Below are positions 53,198 to 63,900 of a DNA stretch of 64,000 nt, piece after piece. The translations under genes were made by a program, and so were the position numbers. Origin of the DNA: Flagellimonas algicola. GTDB lineage: Bacteria; Bacteroidota; Bacteroidia; Flavobacteriales; Flavobacteriaceae. The notes under the pieces are model-generated. The model had not been told where the DNA came from. It did no database searches and saw nothing but the letters and a program-made list of their open reading frames with translations. Each line of letters starts with the position of its first letter. Positions within the stretch are counted from its first letter, which is position 1. The stretch is taken from NCBI RefSeq assembly GCF_005937185.1, contig NZ_VCNI01000006.1:29067-93066 (forward strand). Direction: 5' to 3'.

Positions 53198-55416
53198 CCT
53201 CGAATCTGATATACAAACATCTTGGCGTTTTAAGATGCTTCAGTTTGTGCATTTTCCTTTGCACCCAGCTTTCGTTTGGTCAAAATGATATAAGCTCCAC
53301 GGAAAAGGTACAGGCCATTTTTGATGAATTCATGGTTCATCGCCATCAAAACAAGATTGAAAAAGCCTTGGAAACCTTGGATCAGGCGGCTGAAATTGCC
53401 GAGAACAATGAGGATGCCAAACTTTTACTGGATACCTACCATCAATACGCCCGTTTATTCCTTGAAGAAGGTGAGCGGGAAACCACTATTTTTTATTGGG
53501 ACCGGGCCAGTATTCTGTTAAAGGACCTTTCCTACTCGTACGGACAAGCTTTTCACAACTATCTGGATGCTGCGCTTCGATATGATGAAGGGAACAACTT
53601 TCAATCCCTTAAACTATTGGAAGAATCCAGAAAGCTTAGCAACAACCGGAATTTGGGGAACAATATCTTGCTATTGGAGGCTTATATCTTCACCAATATT
53701 GAAAAGTACGAAGATGCCATTAAAAACCTCCATGCATTAATTGTCAATTCTGATGATAAGGAGCGTGCCTATTTGGCTACCAAAGCAAATCTTCAGTTGG
53801 CCAAAATAAGCATGGAACTCGACGATTTGGAAGAAGGGGTGATCCACTCCCAAGCAGCATTGGAACTTGCGGAAAAGCACAGTTTTTTCAAGGAAGTAAA
53901 AGCTGCCAATCAGAGCCTGTCCTCCATTTATGAAAAAACAGGGGACTATAGCCAGGCCTTAAACTATACCAAAGTACTTGAGAAAATTAGAGATTCTATT
54001 TTCAACATTGAAAAGGTGCAATTGGAAACCAAGACCGCAGATAAAATTAGGTTTGAGCACCAAATGAACGAAATCAACAAGCTCACGGCCAAAAATGAAG
54101 AGTTAAGTGAATCCAAGAACCGTTCTGAGATAACTGCCATTTTAACATCTGCATTTTTAACGATAATCTCGCTCTTGGCGGTTTCGTTATTCCGGAACAA
54201 CCAAATAAAGCTCAAGACCAACGATTTATTGTACACCAAGAACAAGGAATTGGAGCTTGCCCGTGATTCTGCAGTTTCTGCCATGGAGGCCAAGACCAAC
54301 TTCCTATCTACAGTAACTCACGAATTGCGAACTCCATTATACGCGGTAACTGGGCTTACACACTTACTTTTGGAGGAAAACCCCTCAGATCATCAAAAGG
54401 AACATCTAAAATCCCTTAAATTCTCAGGGGATTATCTGTTGAATTTCATCAATGACATCCTTCAGATCAACAAAATTGATGCAGACAAGCTGGAACCGTT
54501 GAATATTGAGTTCAAACTGCACAAAGTTCTAGCTGATGTTGTGGATTCGCTACAGCAAAATGCCAGTGAAAACAACACTAGTCTGGTACTGGATTATGAT
54601 CCAAATATTCCGCAGCAGTTGTTGGGTGACCCAATCAAGATTTCTCAAATTTTCATGAATTTGGTTGGCAACGCCCTAAAATTTACCAAAGATGGCAAGG
54701 TCGAGGTCATTGCCAAAATGTTGCGTAAAGAAGAGGAAGAGGTAAAATTGTACTTTGAGGTCAAGGACAATGGTATCGGTATATCAGAGGATCAGCAGAA
54801 AAACATTTTTGACAGCTTTGAACAAGGATCTATCCAAATTAACAGGGAATATGGTGGAACAGGACTTGGATTGACCATTGTGAAGAGTCTGCTTGGACTC
54901 TTTGGCAGTAAAGTTCACCTAGAAAGTGAACTGGGCCATGGAAGTTCCTTTTTCTTTGAATTGGATCTAAAATGCGATAACAACGCCTTGGACGAAGTGG
55001 CCTTTGAACTGAATCCTGAAGAATTCAATTTTAAAGGATTGCATGTACTTGTTGTGGAAGACAATAAGATCAATCAGGTCATCACCAAAAAGATGCTTAC
55101 CAAAAAGGAAATTACCTGCGATATTGCCAACAATGGTAATGAAGCCATTGATTTGGCGAAGGCCAACACCTACAATGCCATTTTAATGGACATTCATATG
55201 CCTGGTATTAGCGGTGAAGAAGCCACAAGACAGATCAGAAAGTTTGATGACGAAATCCCCATTATTGCACTAACGGCCATTTCGTTGGATGATAGTTTGG
55301 ATAGTTTCTACGAAGCAGGCTGCAATGATGTGGTGACCAAACCTTTTAAACCTGAGGTTTTCTATCAAAAAATTGGGGAGAACATCTTCAAGAAAAAAAT
55401 GGAAGGCTTGGTTTAA
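53194..55416 (+). CDS. Hybrid histidine kinase with N-terminal TPR-like repeats
   Basis: The 740-residue protein has a signal-like N-terminus, TPR-like helices to about residue 295, one transmembrane helix (about 312-333), a kinase core with His376 in VTHELRTPLYAVTG, an ATPase domain with NLVGNALKF, DNGIGI and GGTGLGLTIVKSLL, and a C-terminal receiver with Asp666 in ILMDIHMPG and TKPF. The TPR part is probably periplasmic. A TTG at 53194, overlapping the gap stop, is the apparent start. No separate regulator is adjacent. Confidence 0.9.
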   Translation: MTSNLIYKHLGVLRCFSLCIFLCTQLSFGQNDISSTEKVQAIFDEFMVHRHQNKIEKALETLDQAAEIAENNEDAKLLLDTYHQYARLFLEEGERETTIFYWDRASILLKDLSYSYGQAFHNYLDAALRYDEGNNFQSLKLLEESRKLSNNRNLGNNILLLEAYIFTNIEKYEDAIKNLHALIVNSDDKERAYLATKANLQLAKISMELDDLEEGVIHSQAALELAEKHSFFKEVKAANQSLSSIYEKTGDYSQALNYTKVLEKIRDSIFNIEKVQLETKTADKIRFEHQMNEINKLTAKNEELSESKNRSEITAILTSAFLTIISLLAVSLFRNNQIKLKTNDLLYTKNKELELARDSAVSAMEAKTNFLSTVTHELRTPLYAVTGLTHLLLEENPSDHQKEHLKSLKFSGDYLLNFINDILQINKIDADKLEPLNIEFKLHKVLADVVDSLQQNASENNTSLVLDYDPNIPQQLLGDPIKISQIFMNLVGNALKFTKDGKVEVIAKMLRKEEEEVKLYFEVKDNGIGISEDQQKNIFDSFEQGSIQINREYGGTGLGLTIVKSLLGLFGSKVHLESELGHGSSFFFELDLKCDNNALDEVAFELNPEEFNFKGLHVLVVEDNKINQVITKKMLTKKEITCDIANNGNEAIDLAKANTYNAILMDIHMPGISGEEATRQIRKFDDEIPIIALTAISLDDSLDSFYEAGCNDVVTKPFKPEVFYQKIGENIFKKKMEGLV

Positions 55417-56411
55417 AATTGACTTTCAACTACTTCTTTCAACAGGTTTTCATCTTCCAGATTAAAATCATGCGCAATCTCCAAGTAATATAGTGGCTCC
55501 ACCCTTCCATAAAGTCGAACAAAGTCCTTTTCCGTAGTGAGTACGGCATCGTAATGCTTGAACTTTTCAATCTCATCAGACGAAAAGTTGTGATGATCCC
55601 CAAAGGCCAAGTGCTGAAAATCGATTCCTATATCCCTTAAATACTGAACCAAAGGTTCAGGTGAGGCGATGCCGGTCACCAAAGCAATTTTCTTGTCCCC
55701 TAATTTTGAAGGAGCAACTTTGTTGCCTTTCCCATCTTTAAGCTTTTCAGCATAGGAAAGGTGGGAGAAAAGAAGCTGTTGATGAGGTTTTGGCTGTATA
55801 AGACTAGTAATGGTATCCTTTTCCGTTTTGGGCAGGATTTTAGGACATTTAGTAACCACAATAACATCTGCCCTTCTAGCTTCACGCTTGGCATCCCTTA
55901 AATTACCTGTTGGCAAATACCAGCCCTTGGGATACAACTGACCATAGGCGGTCAACAAAATGGAAAATTTGGGCTTTACCTTTCGATGTTGAAAAGCGTC
56001 ATCCAAAAGAATCACATCTGGTTGTACCATTTTTTCGAGTTGCGCAATTCCATTTCGCCGGTCTGCGTCAACCGCTACGTAAATATTCGGGAATTTTTGA
56101 TGGATTTGAAAAGGTTCATCACCCAAATCAGCCACTGTTGAAGAAGGGTTTGCCAGCAAAAACCCCTTGGACTTTCGCTTATACCCCCTGCTCAAAACAG
56201 CTATTTTATGGTTTGACAAAATACGAATTAGATATTCTATCATAGGAGTTTTACCTGTTCCTCCTACGCTCAGGTTGCCCACGCAAATGGTAGGAGTTTC
56301 ATAGGAAATGGACTTAAAAACACCCCAATCGAACAAATAATTTCGAACATGGACGATCAAGGCGTAGATCAGGGAAAACGGAAACGCTATTTTCCGGAGG
56401 AATTGAAGCAT
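55413..56411 (-). CDS. lpxK: Tetraacyldisaccharide 4'-kinase
   Basis: LpxK phosphorylates the lipid A precursor. The 332-residue protein has the P-loop VGNLSVGGTGKTPMIEYL, the block VAVDADRRNGIAQL and DVILLDDAFQHRKVKP of the family, and a C-terminal AFGDHHNF. It is convergent with the hybrid kinase, sharing 4 bases at the ends, and divergent from the Nif3-like gene with 47 bases between starts. Confidence 0.94.
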   Translation of the reverse strand: MLQFLRKIAFPFSLIYALIVHVRNYLFDWGVFKSISYETPTICVGNLSVGGTGKTPMIEYLIRILSNHKIAVLSRGYKRKSKGFLLANPSSTVADLGDEPFQIHQKFPNIYVAVDADRRNGIAQLEKMVQPDVILLDDAFQHRKVKPKFSILLTAYGQLYPKGWYLPTGNLRDAKREARRADVIVVTKCPKILPKTEKDTITSLIQPKPHQQLLFSHLSYAEKLKDGKGNKVAPSKLGDKKIALVTGIASPEPLVQYLRDIGIDFQHLAFGDHHNFSSDEIEKFKHYDAVLTTEKDFVRLYGRVEPLYYLEIAHDFNLEDENLLKEVVESQF

Positions 56412-56458
56412 AGGGCGAAAATATAATATTTTATCTTTAGCCCATTAAGAAGAACTCT

Positions 56459-57553
56459 ATGACCGTACAGGAAATTGCAACTATTCTGGAAGAATTGGCC
56501 CCCCTACCCCACGCTGAAGAATTTGATAATGTGGGATTATTAGTGGGCGACCACAAACAAGAAGTTACAGGGATACTGGTAACCTTGGATACCTTGGAAG
56601 TGGTTGTTGACGAAGCCATCTCCAAGAATTGCAACCTCATAGTAAGCTTTCATCCCATAATTTTTAAAGGACTTAAAAAAATCACAGGAAGTACCTACGT
56701 TGAGCGTGTAGTACTTAGGGCTATTGCAAACAACATTGCCATCTACAGTATGCATACCGCGTTGGATAACAGCAAAATGGGGGTCAACGCCAAAATTTGT
56801 GAGGTGCTTGGCATCAAAAACCCAAAAATCCTGATACCCAAGCAGGGAACCATCAAAAAACTGATCACATACACTCCTTTGGAAGCTGTGGACACGGTTA
56901 AATCAGCTTTGTTCCAAGCAGGGGCCGGTGAAATTGGAAATTATAGTAATTGTAGTTTCAGCACAGACGGAACAGGAAGCTTTAAACCAGGAGATGCTAC
57001 CAACCCATCTGTGGGCAATATTGGACAAGTACATTATGAAAAAGAGGCACAAATCCATGTAATCTTTTCCTTTGAAAAGGAAAAAGCAATCCTCGATGCC
57101 TTGTTTACTAACCATCCTTATGAAGAAGTTGCCTATGAGATTACAACCCTTCAGAACGTAAATCAAGATATAGGTATGGGTATGGTGGGAGTGTTGGAAA
57201 GTGAAATGCAGGAAACCGAGTTTCTTCGGCACTTAAAGAAAAAAATGAACGCATCGGTGGTCCGGCATTCCGAGTTATTAGGAAAAAAGGTGAAAAAAGT
57301 CGCTGTTTTAGGGGGCAGTGGCGCTTTTGCCATTAAAGCCGCGTTGAAGTCGGGAGCTGACATATTTGTAAGCTCTGACATCAAATATCACGAGTTTTAT
57401 CAAGCTGAAAAGCGATTGGTCATTGCCGATATTGGGCACTTTGAAACTGAGCAGTTTACAAAAGATTTATTGGTTGATTATCTTATCAAAAAAATTCCTA
57501 ATTTTGCAATCTCTTTATCGGAGAGCATTACAAATCCCATCAAGTATTTATAA
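56459..57553 (+). CDS. Nif3-like dinuclear metal-centre protein
   Basis: The 364-residue protein belongs to the Nif3/YbgI (DUF34) family. Metal ligands are visible in SFHPIIF, the MHTALDN segment and the late DIGHFETEQF. A cystatin-like or PII-like insertion of about 120 residues lies in the middle (about 125-235), as in the long Nif3 class. The family is linked to GTP cyclohydrolase-type chemistry and unresolved metal-dependent roles. It is followed by a zinc-ribbon-family gene 3 bases later, a frequent pairing in bacteria. Confidence 0.9.
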   Translation: MTVQEIATILEELAPLPHAEEFDNVGLLVGDHKQEVTGILVTLDTLEVVVDEAISKNCNLIVSFHPIIFKGLKKITGSTYVERVVLRAIANNIAIYSMHTALDNSKMGVNAKICEVLGIKNPKILIPKQGTIKKLITYTPLEAVDTVKSALFQAGAGEIGNYSNCSFSTDGTGSFKPGDATNPSVGNIGQVHYEKEAQIHVIFSFEKEKAILDALFTNHPYEEVAYEITTLQNVNQDIGMGMVGVLESEMQETEFLRHLKKKMNASVVRHSELLGKKVKKVAVLGGSGAFAIKAALKSGADIFVSSDIKYHEFYQAEKRLVIADIGHFETEQFTKDLLVDYLIKKIPNFAISLSESITNPIKYL

Positions 57554-57556
57554 TAT

Positions 57557-58336
57557 ATGGCGAACAAAAGTGAAAACACCGTGGAAGAAAAGTTAAGAGC
57601 TTTATATGATCTACAACTTATCGATTCCAGGGTTGATGAAATACGCAATGTTAGGGGCGAACTTCCTTTGGAGGTACAGGACTTGGAAGATGAGGTACTG
57701 GGGCTTAAAACCAGAATGGACAAGCTAAAGACCGACGTTGAAACCGTAAATTTTGAGATTGCTGCCAAGAAAAATCTCATTGAGGAATCCAAAGCATTGA
57801 TCAAAAAATATGCTGAACAACAAAAGAATGTTCGCAATAGCCGTGAGTTTAACTCTTTGAGCAAAGAGGTAGAGTTCCAAGAACTGGAAATTCAATTGGC
57901 TGAAAAGAACATTAAAGAATTTAAGGCCCAAATAGAGCAGAAAAAAGAGGTCATTGCCGAAACCAAGGAAAAATTGACCGAAAGAGATGGTCACCTTAAA
58001 CATAAAAAAGGTGAATTGGACGCTATTTTGGCCGAAACTGAGAAAGAAGAGAAAGCACTATTAAAGAAGTCTGAGGAATTTGAGGAGAAAATCGAAGAGC
58101 GCTTGATTCAGGCGTACAAGAGAATCCGCCATAACGTGAAAAATGGTTTGGCCGTGGTTCCGGTTGAAAGGGGCGCTTCCGGTGGTTCTTTCTTTACCAT
58201 ACCTCCCCAAGTTCAGGTTGAGATTGCTTCCAGAAAGAAAATCATTACTGATGAACATAGTGGAAGAATCTTGGTAGATCCACTATTGGCTGAAGAAGAG
58301 CAAGCAAGGATGCAAGCATTGTTTGCCAAAATCTAA
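57557..58336 (+). CDS. C4-zinc-ribbon family coiled-coil protein lacking its cysteines
   Basis: The 259-residue protein is mostly a long antiparallel coiled coil (residues 10-185) followed by a C-terminal domain that aligns with the C4-type zinc ribbon (zf-RING_7) family by VVPVERGASGGSFFTIPPQ and KIITDEHSGRILVD. In the family these positions carry GACGGC and CEYCGRI; here all four cysteines are replaced (Ser, Ser, Asp, Ser), so zinc binding is not expected. The gene is intact and next to a Nif3-like gene, which is the usual neighbourhood. It may act as a nucleic-acid or tRNA-related scaffold, but this is unknown. Confidence 0.85.
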   Translation: MANKSENTVEEKLRALYDLQLIDSRVDEIRNVRGELPLEVQDLEDEVLGLKTRMDKLKTDVETVNFEIAAKKNLIEESKALIKKYAEQQKNVRNSREFNSLSKEVEFQELEIQLAEKNIKEFKAQIEQKKEVIAETKEKLTERDGHLKHKKGELDAILAETEKEEKALLKKSEEFEEKIEERLIQAYKRIRHNVKNGLAVVPVERGASGGSFFTIPPQVQVEIASRKKIITDEHSGRILVDPLLAEEEQARMQALFAKI

Positions 58337-58357
58337 TTTGGACCGTAAAGTAAAATG

Positions 58358-58386
58358 AAAGCCACCTTTTAGGTGGCTTTTTTATT
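58358..58386 (+). terminator. Bidirectional terminator between the zinc-ribbon-family gene and kmo
   Basis: Arms AAAGCCACCT (58358-58367) and AGGTGGCTTT (58371-58380) enclose a 3-base loop, with T runs on both sides. The kmo stop codon (58369-58371) lies inside the hairpin, so one structure serves both convergent genes. Confidence 0.85.
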
Positions 58387-59727
58387 GTCTAGCAGTCTTA
58401 AGATCGTTTTTTCCACTTCCTTGGAATCCCAGTTGGACTCGATATCCGGAAGTTTCATAACCTCTTGCATTATTTTTTCTTGCTCATCCCCAATGGCCAG
58501 TGCTTCAGCATAAGGCCTATCCGAAAAAGTAACCCTACTATATACCGGTATCCACTTATCCGGGTGCTTGGCTGCAAAATGCTTTTCTATTTTCTTTTGC
58601 AATAAGAACATGGTATCGGCAGTTTTACTGCTCATTTCCATAAAATTTCGATAACTGAGCTCGGCAATGGCATCGGCATTGGGTTTGCGTATTTTTTGAT
58701 ATTCTACAAAAATGCGCTCCCAATCATCCCCATACTGACCCATCAGCTCGTCCAACTGATATATATCTTCAAATCCAGCATTCATACCCTGTCCATAAAA
58801 AGGCACAATGGCATGTGCCGAATCCCCAACGAGGGCAACCTTGTTCCAATAAGTCCAAGGATAACATTTCATTGTCACCATGGCACTGGTGGGGTTCTTA
58901 AAGAAATCCTGGGTAAGATTCTCTATCTCCTTTCGAACATTGGGGAAGTAGGTTTCGAAAAAAGCCTTCGCATCTTCCTCGGTTTTTATCCTATCAAAAG
59001 AAATGTCACCCTCAAAAGGTAGGAACAGGGTACAGGTGAAACTCCCATCAATGTTGGGCAAGGCAATAAGCATAAACTTGCCCCTTGGCCAAATATGGAA
59101 TGAATTTTTACCCAATTTATGGCTGCCATCCGGATTCGGTGGGATAGTAAGCTCCTTGTAGCCTACATCAATAAAGTTCTGCGAATAATCAAACCTACTC
59201 CGGCGTTGCATTTTATGCCGGACCCGGGAAAAGGCCCCATCACATCCAAAAATCAGGTCAAATTGGTACTCCTTCCAAGCACTTTTAACAGTTTCACCAG
59301 TATATATCTTAGCTTCCGGAAGATCCACATCCCACACTTTTTCGTTGAATCGAAACTGTGTCCCAGCTTCTTCGGCCAAATCGATCATTCTCCTATTGAG
59401 GATTCCTCTGGAAATGGACCAAATGGCTTCCCCGTCTTTGCCATAGTTCTGATAATAAACAGGCTTGTCATAGACATGCATAGCCCTCTTGTCCATGGGA
59501 ATGGCTATTTCCCTAATACTCTCTTCTAGCCCTACTTTACGGAGCGACTTCCAGCCCCTATTGCTCATGGCCAAATTAATGGACCTACCTGAGAATTCTA
59601 TAGTCCTGATATCCGGTCTACGATCAAACACCGTTACCGAATGTCCTTTTTTTCTTAAAAATATAGCTAAGAGGGAACCCACCAATCCTGAACCGATGAT
59701 GGCAATATTTTTTGAAGTCTGTGTCAT
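58369..59727 (-). CDS. kmo: Kynurenine 3-monooxygenase
   Basis: The FAD-dependent enzyme hydroxylates kynurenine in tryptophan degradation. The 452-residue protein has the FAD motif IIGSGLVGSLLA (about residues 9-20), the family signature FSGRSINLAMSNRGW, and GDSAHAIVPFYGQGMNAGFED, which matches the second FAD motif. No kynureninase or tryptophan 2,3-dioxygenase gene lies nearby. The window therefore encodes both Trp synthesis and one Trp-breakdown step. Confidence 0.92.
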   Translation of the reverse strand: MTQTSKNIAIIGSGLVGSLLAIFLRKKGHSVTVFDRRPDIRTIEFSGRSINLAMSNRGWKSLRKVGLEESIREIAIPMDKRAMHVYDKPVYYQNYGKDGEAIWSISRGILNRRMIDLAEEAGTQFRFNEKVWDVDLPEAKIYTGETVKSAWKEYQFDLIFGCDGAFSRVRHKMQRRSRFDYSQNFIDVGYKELTIPPNPDGSHKLGKNSFHIWPRGKFMLIALPNIDGSFTCTLFLPFEGDISFDRIKTEEDAKAFFETYFPNVRKEIENLTQDFFKNPTSAMVTMKCYPWTYWNKVALVGDSAHAIVPFYGQGMNAGFEDIYQLDELMGQYGDDWERIFVEYQKIRKPNADAIAELSYRNFMEMSSKTADTMFLLQKKIEKHFAAKHPDKWIPVYSRVTFSDRPYAEALAIGDEQEKIMQEVMKLPDIESNWDSKEVEKTILRLLDNKKAT

Positions 59728-59943
59728 ATGCCCGTGGGCCTATTCTTGTTAAGCTATAAAAGTACGGAAAATAGGCAGTATTTCATGCGCTACGATCTTT
59801 CCGACATAGTTTCATTTTTTGTGGGAAGATGTATGTTTTCAATGGGAAAACTTAATGTAGAGAGTTTTTTGGATTCACATAAACTTTTGGCACCATAGTT
59901 GCCGTATATATATTAAATATTCCGCTTCGGCGTCTCTATATAT

Positions 59944-59979
59944 AAAAAGTCCTTCACAATTTATTGCGAAGGACTTTTT
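59944..59979 (-). terminator. Terminator downstream of clpP
   Basis: AAAAAGTCCTTC (59944-59955) pairs with GAAGGACTTTTT (59968-59979), a 12-bp perfect stem. On the minus strand it lies 17 bases after the clpP stop and is followed by a T-containing run. Confidence 0.8.
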
Positions 59980-59996
59980 CCCTTTTAAGTGAAGTT

Positions 59997-60545
59997 CTAT
60001 TCCAAAATACCGTCAACTATACCGTATTCCACAGATTCATCGGCTCCCATCCAATAGTCGCGGTCAAAATCTTTCATCACCTTGTCATAATCCTGTCCAC
60101 AGTTATCCGCTAGAATTTTAGCCCCTAATTCTTTGGTCTTGATGATCTCCTTGGCTTGTATTTCTATATTGGAAGCCTGCCCTTGGGCACCACCGCTAGG
60201 TTGATGGATCATCACCCGGGCGTGAGGTTGTATAAATCGCCTTCCCTTTTCCCCTACTGAAAGTAAAATGGACCCCATGGAAGCTGCCAATCCGGAACAT
60301 ACCGTTGATACTGGACTTTTTATTTGCTTTATGGTATCATAAATAGCAAAACCTGAGGTTACATACCCTCCAGGACTATTTATGATTAGTTGAATTTCAT
60401 CATTGCTTTGAAGATCCAAATACAACAAGCGATCAATAACATGTTTTGCCGAATCATCATCCACCATTCCCCATAAAAACACCTTGCGCTCTTCCAATAA
60501 TTTCTCTTGGACCAATTCATTAACCTTACCTTTTTTTGAACTCAT
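59997..60545 (-). CDS. clpP: ATP-dependent Clp protease proteolytic subunit
   Basis: The 182-residue serine protease forms the barrel of Clp complexes. Catalytic residues by alignment are Ser89 (GLAASMGS), His114 (MIHQPSGG) and Asp163 (DRDYWM). The usual GQAASMG is GLAASMG here. The start at 60545 (MSSKKGKV) is chosen over an in-frame ATG 24 bases upstream. No clpX, clpA or tig gene is adjacent; it stands alone with its own terminator and may be a second ClpP, but the genome must be checked. Confidence 0.9.
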   Translation of the reverse strand: MSSKKGKVNELVQEKLLEERKVFLWGMVDDDSAKHVIDRLLYLDLQSNDEIQLIINSPGGYVTSGFAIYDTIKQIKSPVSTVCSGLAASMGSILLSVGEKGRRFIQPHARVMIHQPSGGAQGQASNIEIQAKEIIKTKELGAKILADNCGQDYDKVMKDFDRDYWMGADESVEYGIVDGILE

Positions 60546-60995
60546 TCTTTGTGTTTTGTAAAGTTTCAAAATTAATCAAATTATAGGTACCAAATTCTTT
60601 AACCCAAGGAAATATCCATGGCAAAACGGATTGGCACTTATGCATTAAAAATGGTAGCAAAACGGCCCCTCATCGATAATTTATATACGTTGACCGATAA
60701 AATTAGTGATATAAGTACTTGATTGACAGTTATCTATGATTTTGTCACCTTATCGAAAATTGGGTCGTACATCGATTTATCCAACATCTATGTCGTGTAA
60801 CTTTCCTATTCCACTACATCCTGCATTTCTTTGAAACGAATTATGAACCCAAATCTTAATAATTCCAATCCAACAGTGAAAACCTTAACCTACAGCGATT
60901 TACATCAAATCACATTTTTCGTGACTCAATCCTAGCAGGTTAGGCTTTCATAAAGTTTGGACGATCTAATAAGTGATCATCTCAAATCTAAACCT
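60546..60995. other. Long non-coding spacer before the adhesin gene
   Basis: About 450 bases without a convincing gene. It must hold the promoters of clpP (minus strand; TAATTTTG on the minus strand is a possible -7 box) and of the adhesin. An AT-rich stretch (60670-60780) and an untested 30-codon frame starting at 60843 are present; I see no tRNA or clear riboswitch. Confidence 0.5.
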
Positions 60996-63900
60996 ATGAA
61001 GAGCAAAACTACTTCTACATTTAAACCGGTAATTGTTTCTTTCTTACTCTTGTTCTCGTTCAGCATGATGGGGCAGGTTAAAAAAGCATTTACCCCGAGG
61101 TATTCAGAAACCATTAAGGGAGATGTGACAATCATCGCCAATAATGTACTTTCACGTCATGCCACAAACTCGTACAACGGAACGGATGGTAACCACGATT
61201 TCTCAAACAATGTTTTTGTAGATATTGATTCGGATGCCTCCACCTTTAATTCCAGTAGTGCTAATTTCTCAAATCCAGAACCGAGCCTTAGCTGTTTGAA
61301 TTTCAAAAAGGTTTTGTTGTACTGGGCAGCGGCTGACAAAGAATATTCTGTTGACGACAATACGGGTGATGGTGGTTCTGAACCCGTTTGGAATTACAAC
61401 CAGGTAAAACTCATGCTCCCTGGTCAATCTTCATACAGCACGGTTACGGCTGATGAAGTAATCTATAGAGGAAGGGATGAACATTTTGTAAATGACCCTT
61501 ATATCTGTGTCAAGGATATAACCTCAGATGTATCAGGTTTGGGCAATCCCTATGGAAATTTCCAGGTGGCCAATGTGAAAGCTACAGAAGGAGATCTCTA
61601 TTCACATACAGGTTCGCATACGGGTACCTCGGGAGGGTGGCAAATTGTGTTTGTCTATGAAAACCCGAGCATGATTGGAAAAAACATAACCCTTTTTGAC
61701 GGTTATGTGCATATTACCCAAACACAAGGAGAAGTGGAATTCGATTTTAATGGGTTCCAAACCGTTCCTACAGGAAATGTAAATGCAGATATTGTTCTTG
61801 GATCCTTTGAAGGAGATAGGGATATCTCTGGAGACCAGTTACAAATCTTCGATACCAATAGTACTTGGTCCAACATCTCCACCCCAATTAGAAATAGCAA
61901 CAACTTCTTTAATAGTCGAATTACCATAGATGGAGCCGATTTCACAGATAGAAATCCAGCGAGTACCAACACCTTGGGCTTTGATGCTGCCGTTTTTGAT
62001 TTGCAGAATACAGGTAACAAGTTTATAGACAACAACCAAACATCAGCTACCCTGAAAATTACCTCGGACCAAGAAAGTTATGGTCTTTATTTGCTTGGAT
62101 TAAGTGTAGAAGTTTATGAACCCAGCCTTGGCGCCTTGAACTTTACTTCCTCCACTTCAGGTACAGGTTTTAACCCAGGAGATAATGTTCAAATGACACT
62201 TAGCGTTGAAAACTCCGGAAACGATGATATCCAAAACTTGGAAATTTATACCACCCTTCCACAAGAGGTGGATTTTGTGGATACCGAGACCTTGCCGACT
62301 GGAGTGACGTACAATTTTAATACTTCCACAAGAGAGTTGCGCTTCTTTATTGCAGATGGCAATACCGATGTAGGAGATCCTTTGTATACTTTGGATTTTA
62401 ATGTTCAGATCAAGGACCAGTGCCATTTCTTGGAAACTGCTTGTTCTGCAAACTTCGCCATGCAAGCCACTGCAACATTTAGTGGGGTAACCAATACCAA
62501 TCCAGTGGTGGCCCAAAGTTCAGGAACACTTGACAGTTGTGGTATCGGTAACTTTGACCCTACTGTGGTAGATATCAATGAACCCAATCAGGTAAACTGG
62601 TCAACAGGGGCCAATGCATTGGACACTACCGTTTCCTGTGATGATACTGATGCTTTGAATGCGGCTCAAATCCTTGAGCCAGCTACAGAATTTTGCAATT
62701 TCACTTTGAACAAGGTTGCAGGTAGTTTTGTTGCAAACCCAAGTTGTCCTGGAGAAGGAACTTATACAAATACATGGACTTTCACAGATGCCTGCGGAAG
62801 AACCAGTGATACGTTTACCCAAGTCATTACAGTGGAAGATAACACTGCACCAACCTTTGTGGAGACATTGCCAACAGATACTACGGTTTCCTGTGATAGC
62901 GTACCGGTGGCAGATATATTGACAGCTACGGACAACTGTGACAACAATGTGTCCGTGATCTTTGATGAACAGATTACTGACGGTGATTCTTGCCCTTCCG
63001 ATTATACCATAACAAGAACTTGGTCTGTGGAGGATTGTGCCGGAAACACTACTGAGCATGTACAGACAATTACTGTGGAGGACACAACTGCACCTACCTT
63101 CGTGGAAACGCTTCCTTCGGATACGGTTGCTGCTTACAATGCGATTCCAAGTGCAGAAACACTCACTGCAAATGACAATTGTGATACAAATGCCACTGTA
63201 AATTTTTCTGAAAGCTATGTTGGAGATAATACAAGTACTACTTATACCATTGTTAGAACATGGACAGCCTCCGATTGTACGGGAAATTCCGTTGATCATA
63301 CCCAACAGATTTTTGTTACTGAAAATGGAGACCCTGTTGGTTTATACATAAATGATATTACTGTAGATGAGGATGCCGGAAACGCCGCTTTGGAAGTATT
63401 CCATGTTGGGGAAGTTATTGGAGGTTTTACGGTAAATCACACCACTGCTGATGGAACAGCGGTAGAATCCCTGGATTACAGCCTAACTTCTGGCACATTG
63501 AATTTTAATGGAACGCACGGGGAATTGGTTTCAATTTCAGTTCCGATTAATGACGATAATGTTATTGAAGCAACAGAAGCTTTCACGGTTGAATTGACTA
63601 ATGGTAGCAATACACCTGTTATTAATGACAACTCTGGAGAAATAACTATAAACGACAACGACGGTGGGGCCGGGAACGGGGTGTCCGTTGCGGGCTTCAG
63701 CGTGGACGAGGACGCGGGTACCGCCGACTTTGTACTGTCGCTCAACGCGGATGTACAGGGCGGGTTCAATGTGGACTTTGACATTACAGATGGAACTGCA
63801 ATCGCAGGCTTGGACTATACCGTGGCCTCGGCCTCCGGGAACATCGCATTTGCCGGTAACGCCGGGGAACAGCACAGCGTGACCGTGACCATACTTGACG

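Noticed and set aside
59905..59944. TATATATA inverted repeat with a TTCG hairpin between kmo and clpP
   Set aside because: It could fold, but the AT arms are weak and overlap the clpP terminator tail; there is not enough evidence for a small RNA.
60843..60935. Thirty-codon frame upstream of the adhesin
   Set aside because: It starts with ATG, but there is no coding signal, ribosome-site or homology clue; chance is likely in 450 bases.
62601..63305. Open frame of 234 codons on the minus strand
   Set aside because: It is antisense to the adhesin HYR-like repeats, has low-complexity Ile/Ser/Cys-rich composition and no family pattern; the plus-strand frame is clearly the gene.
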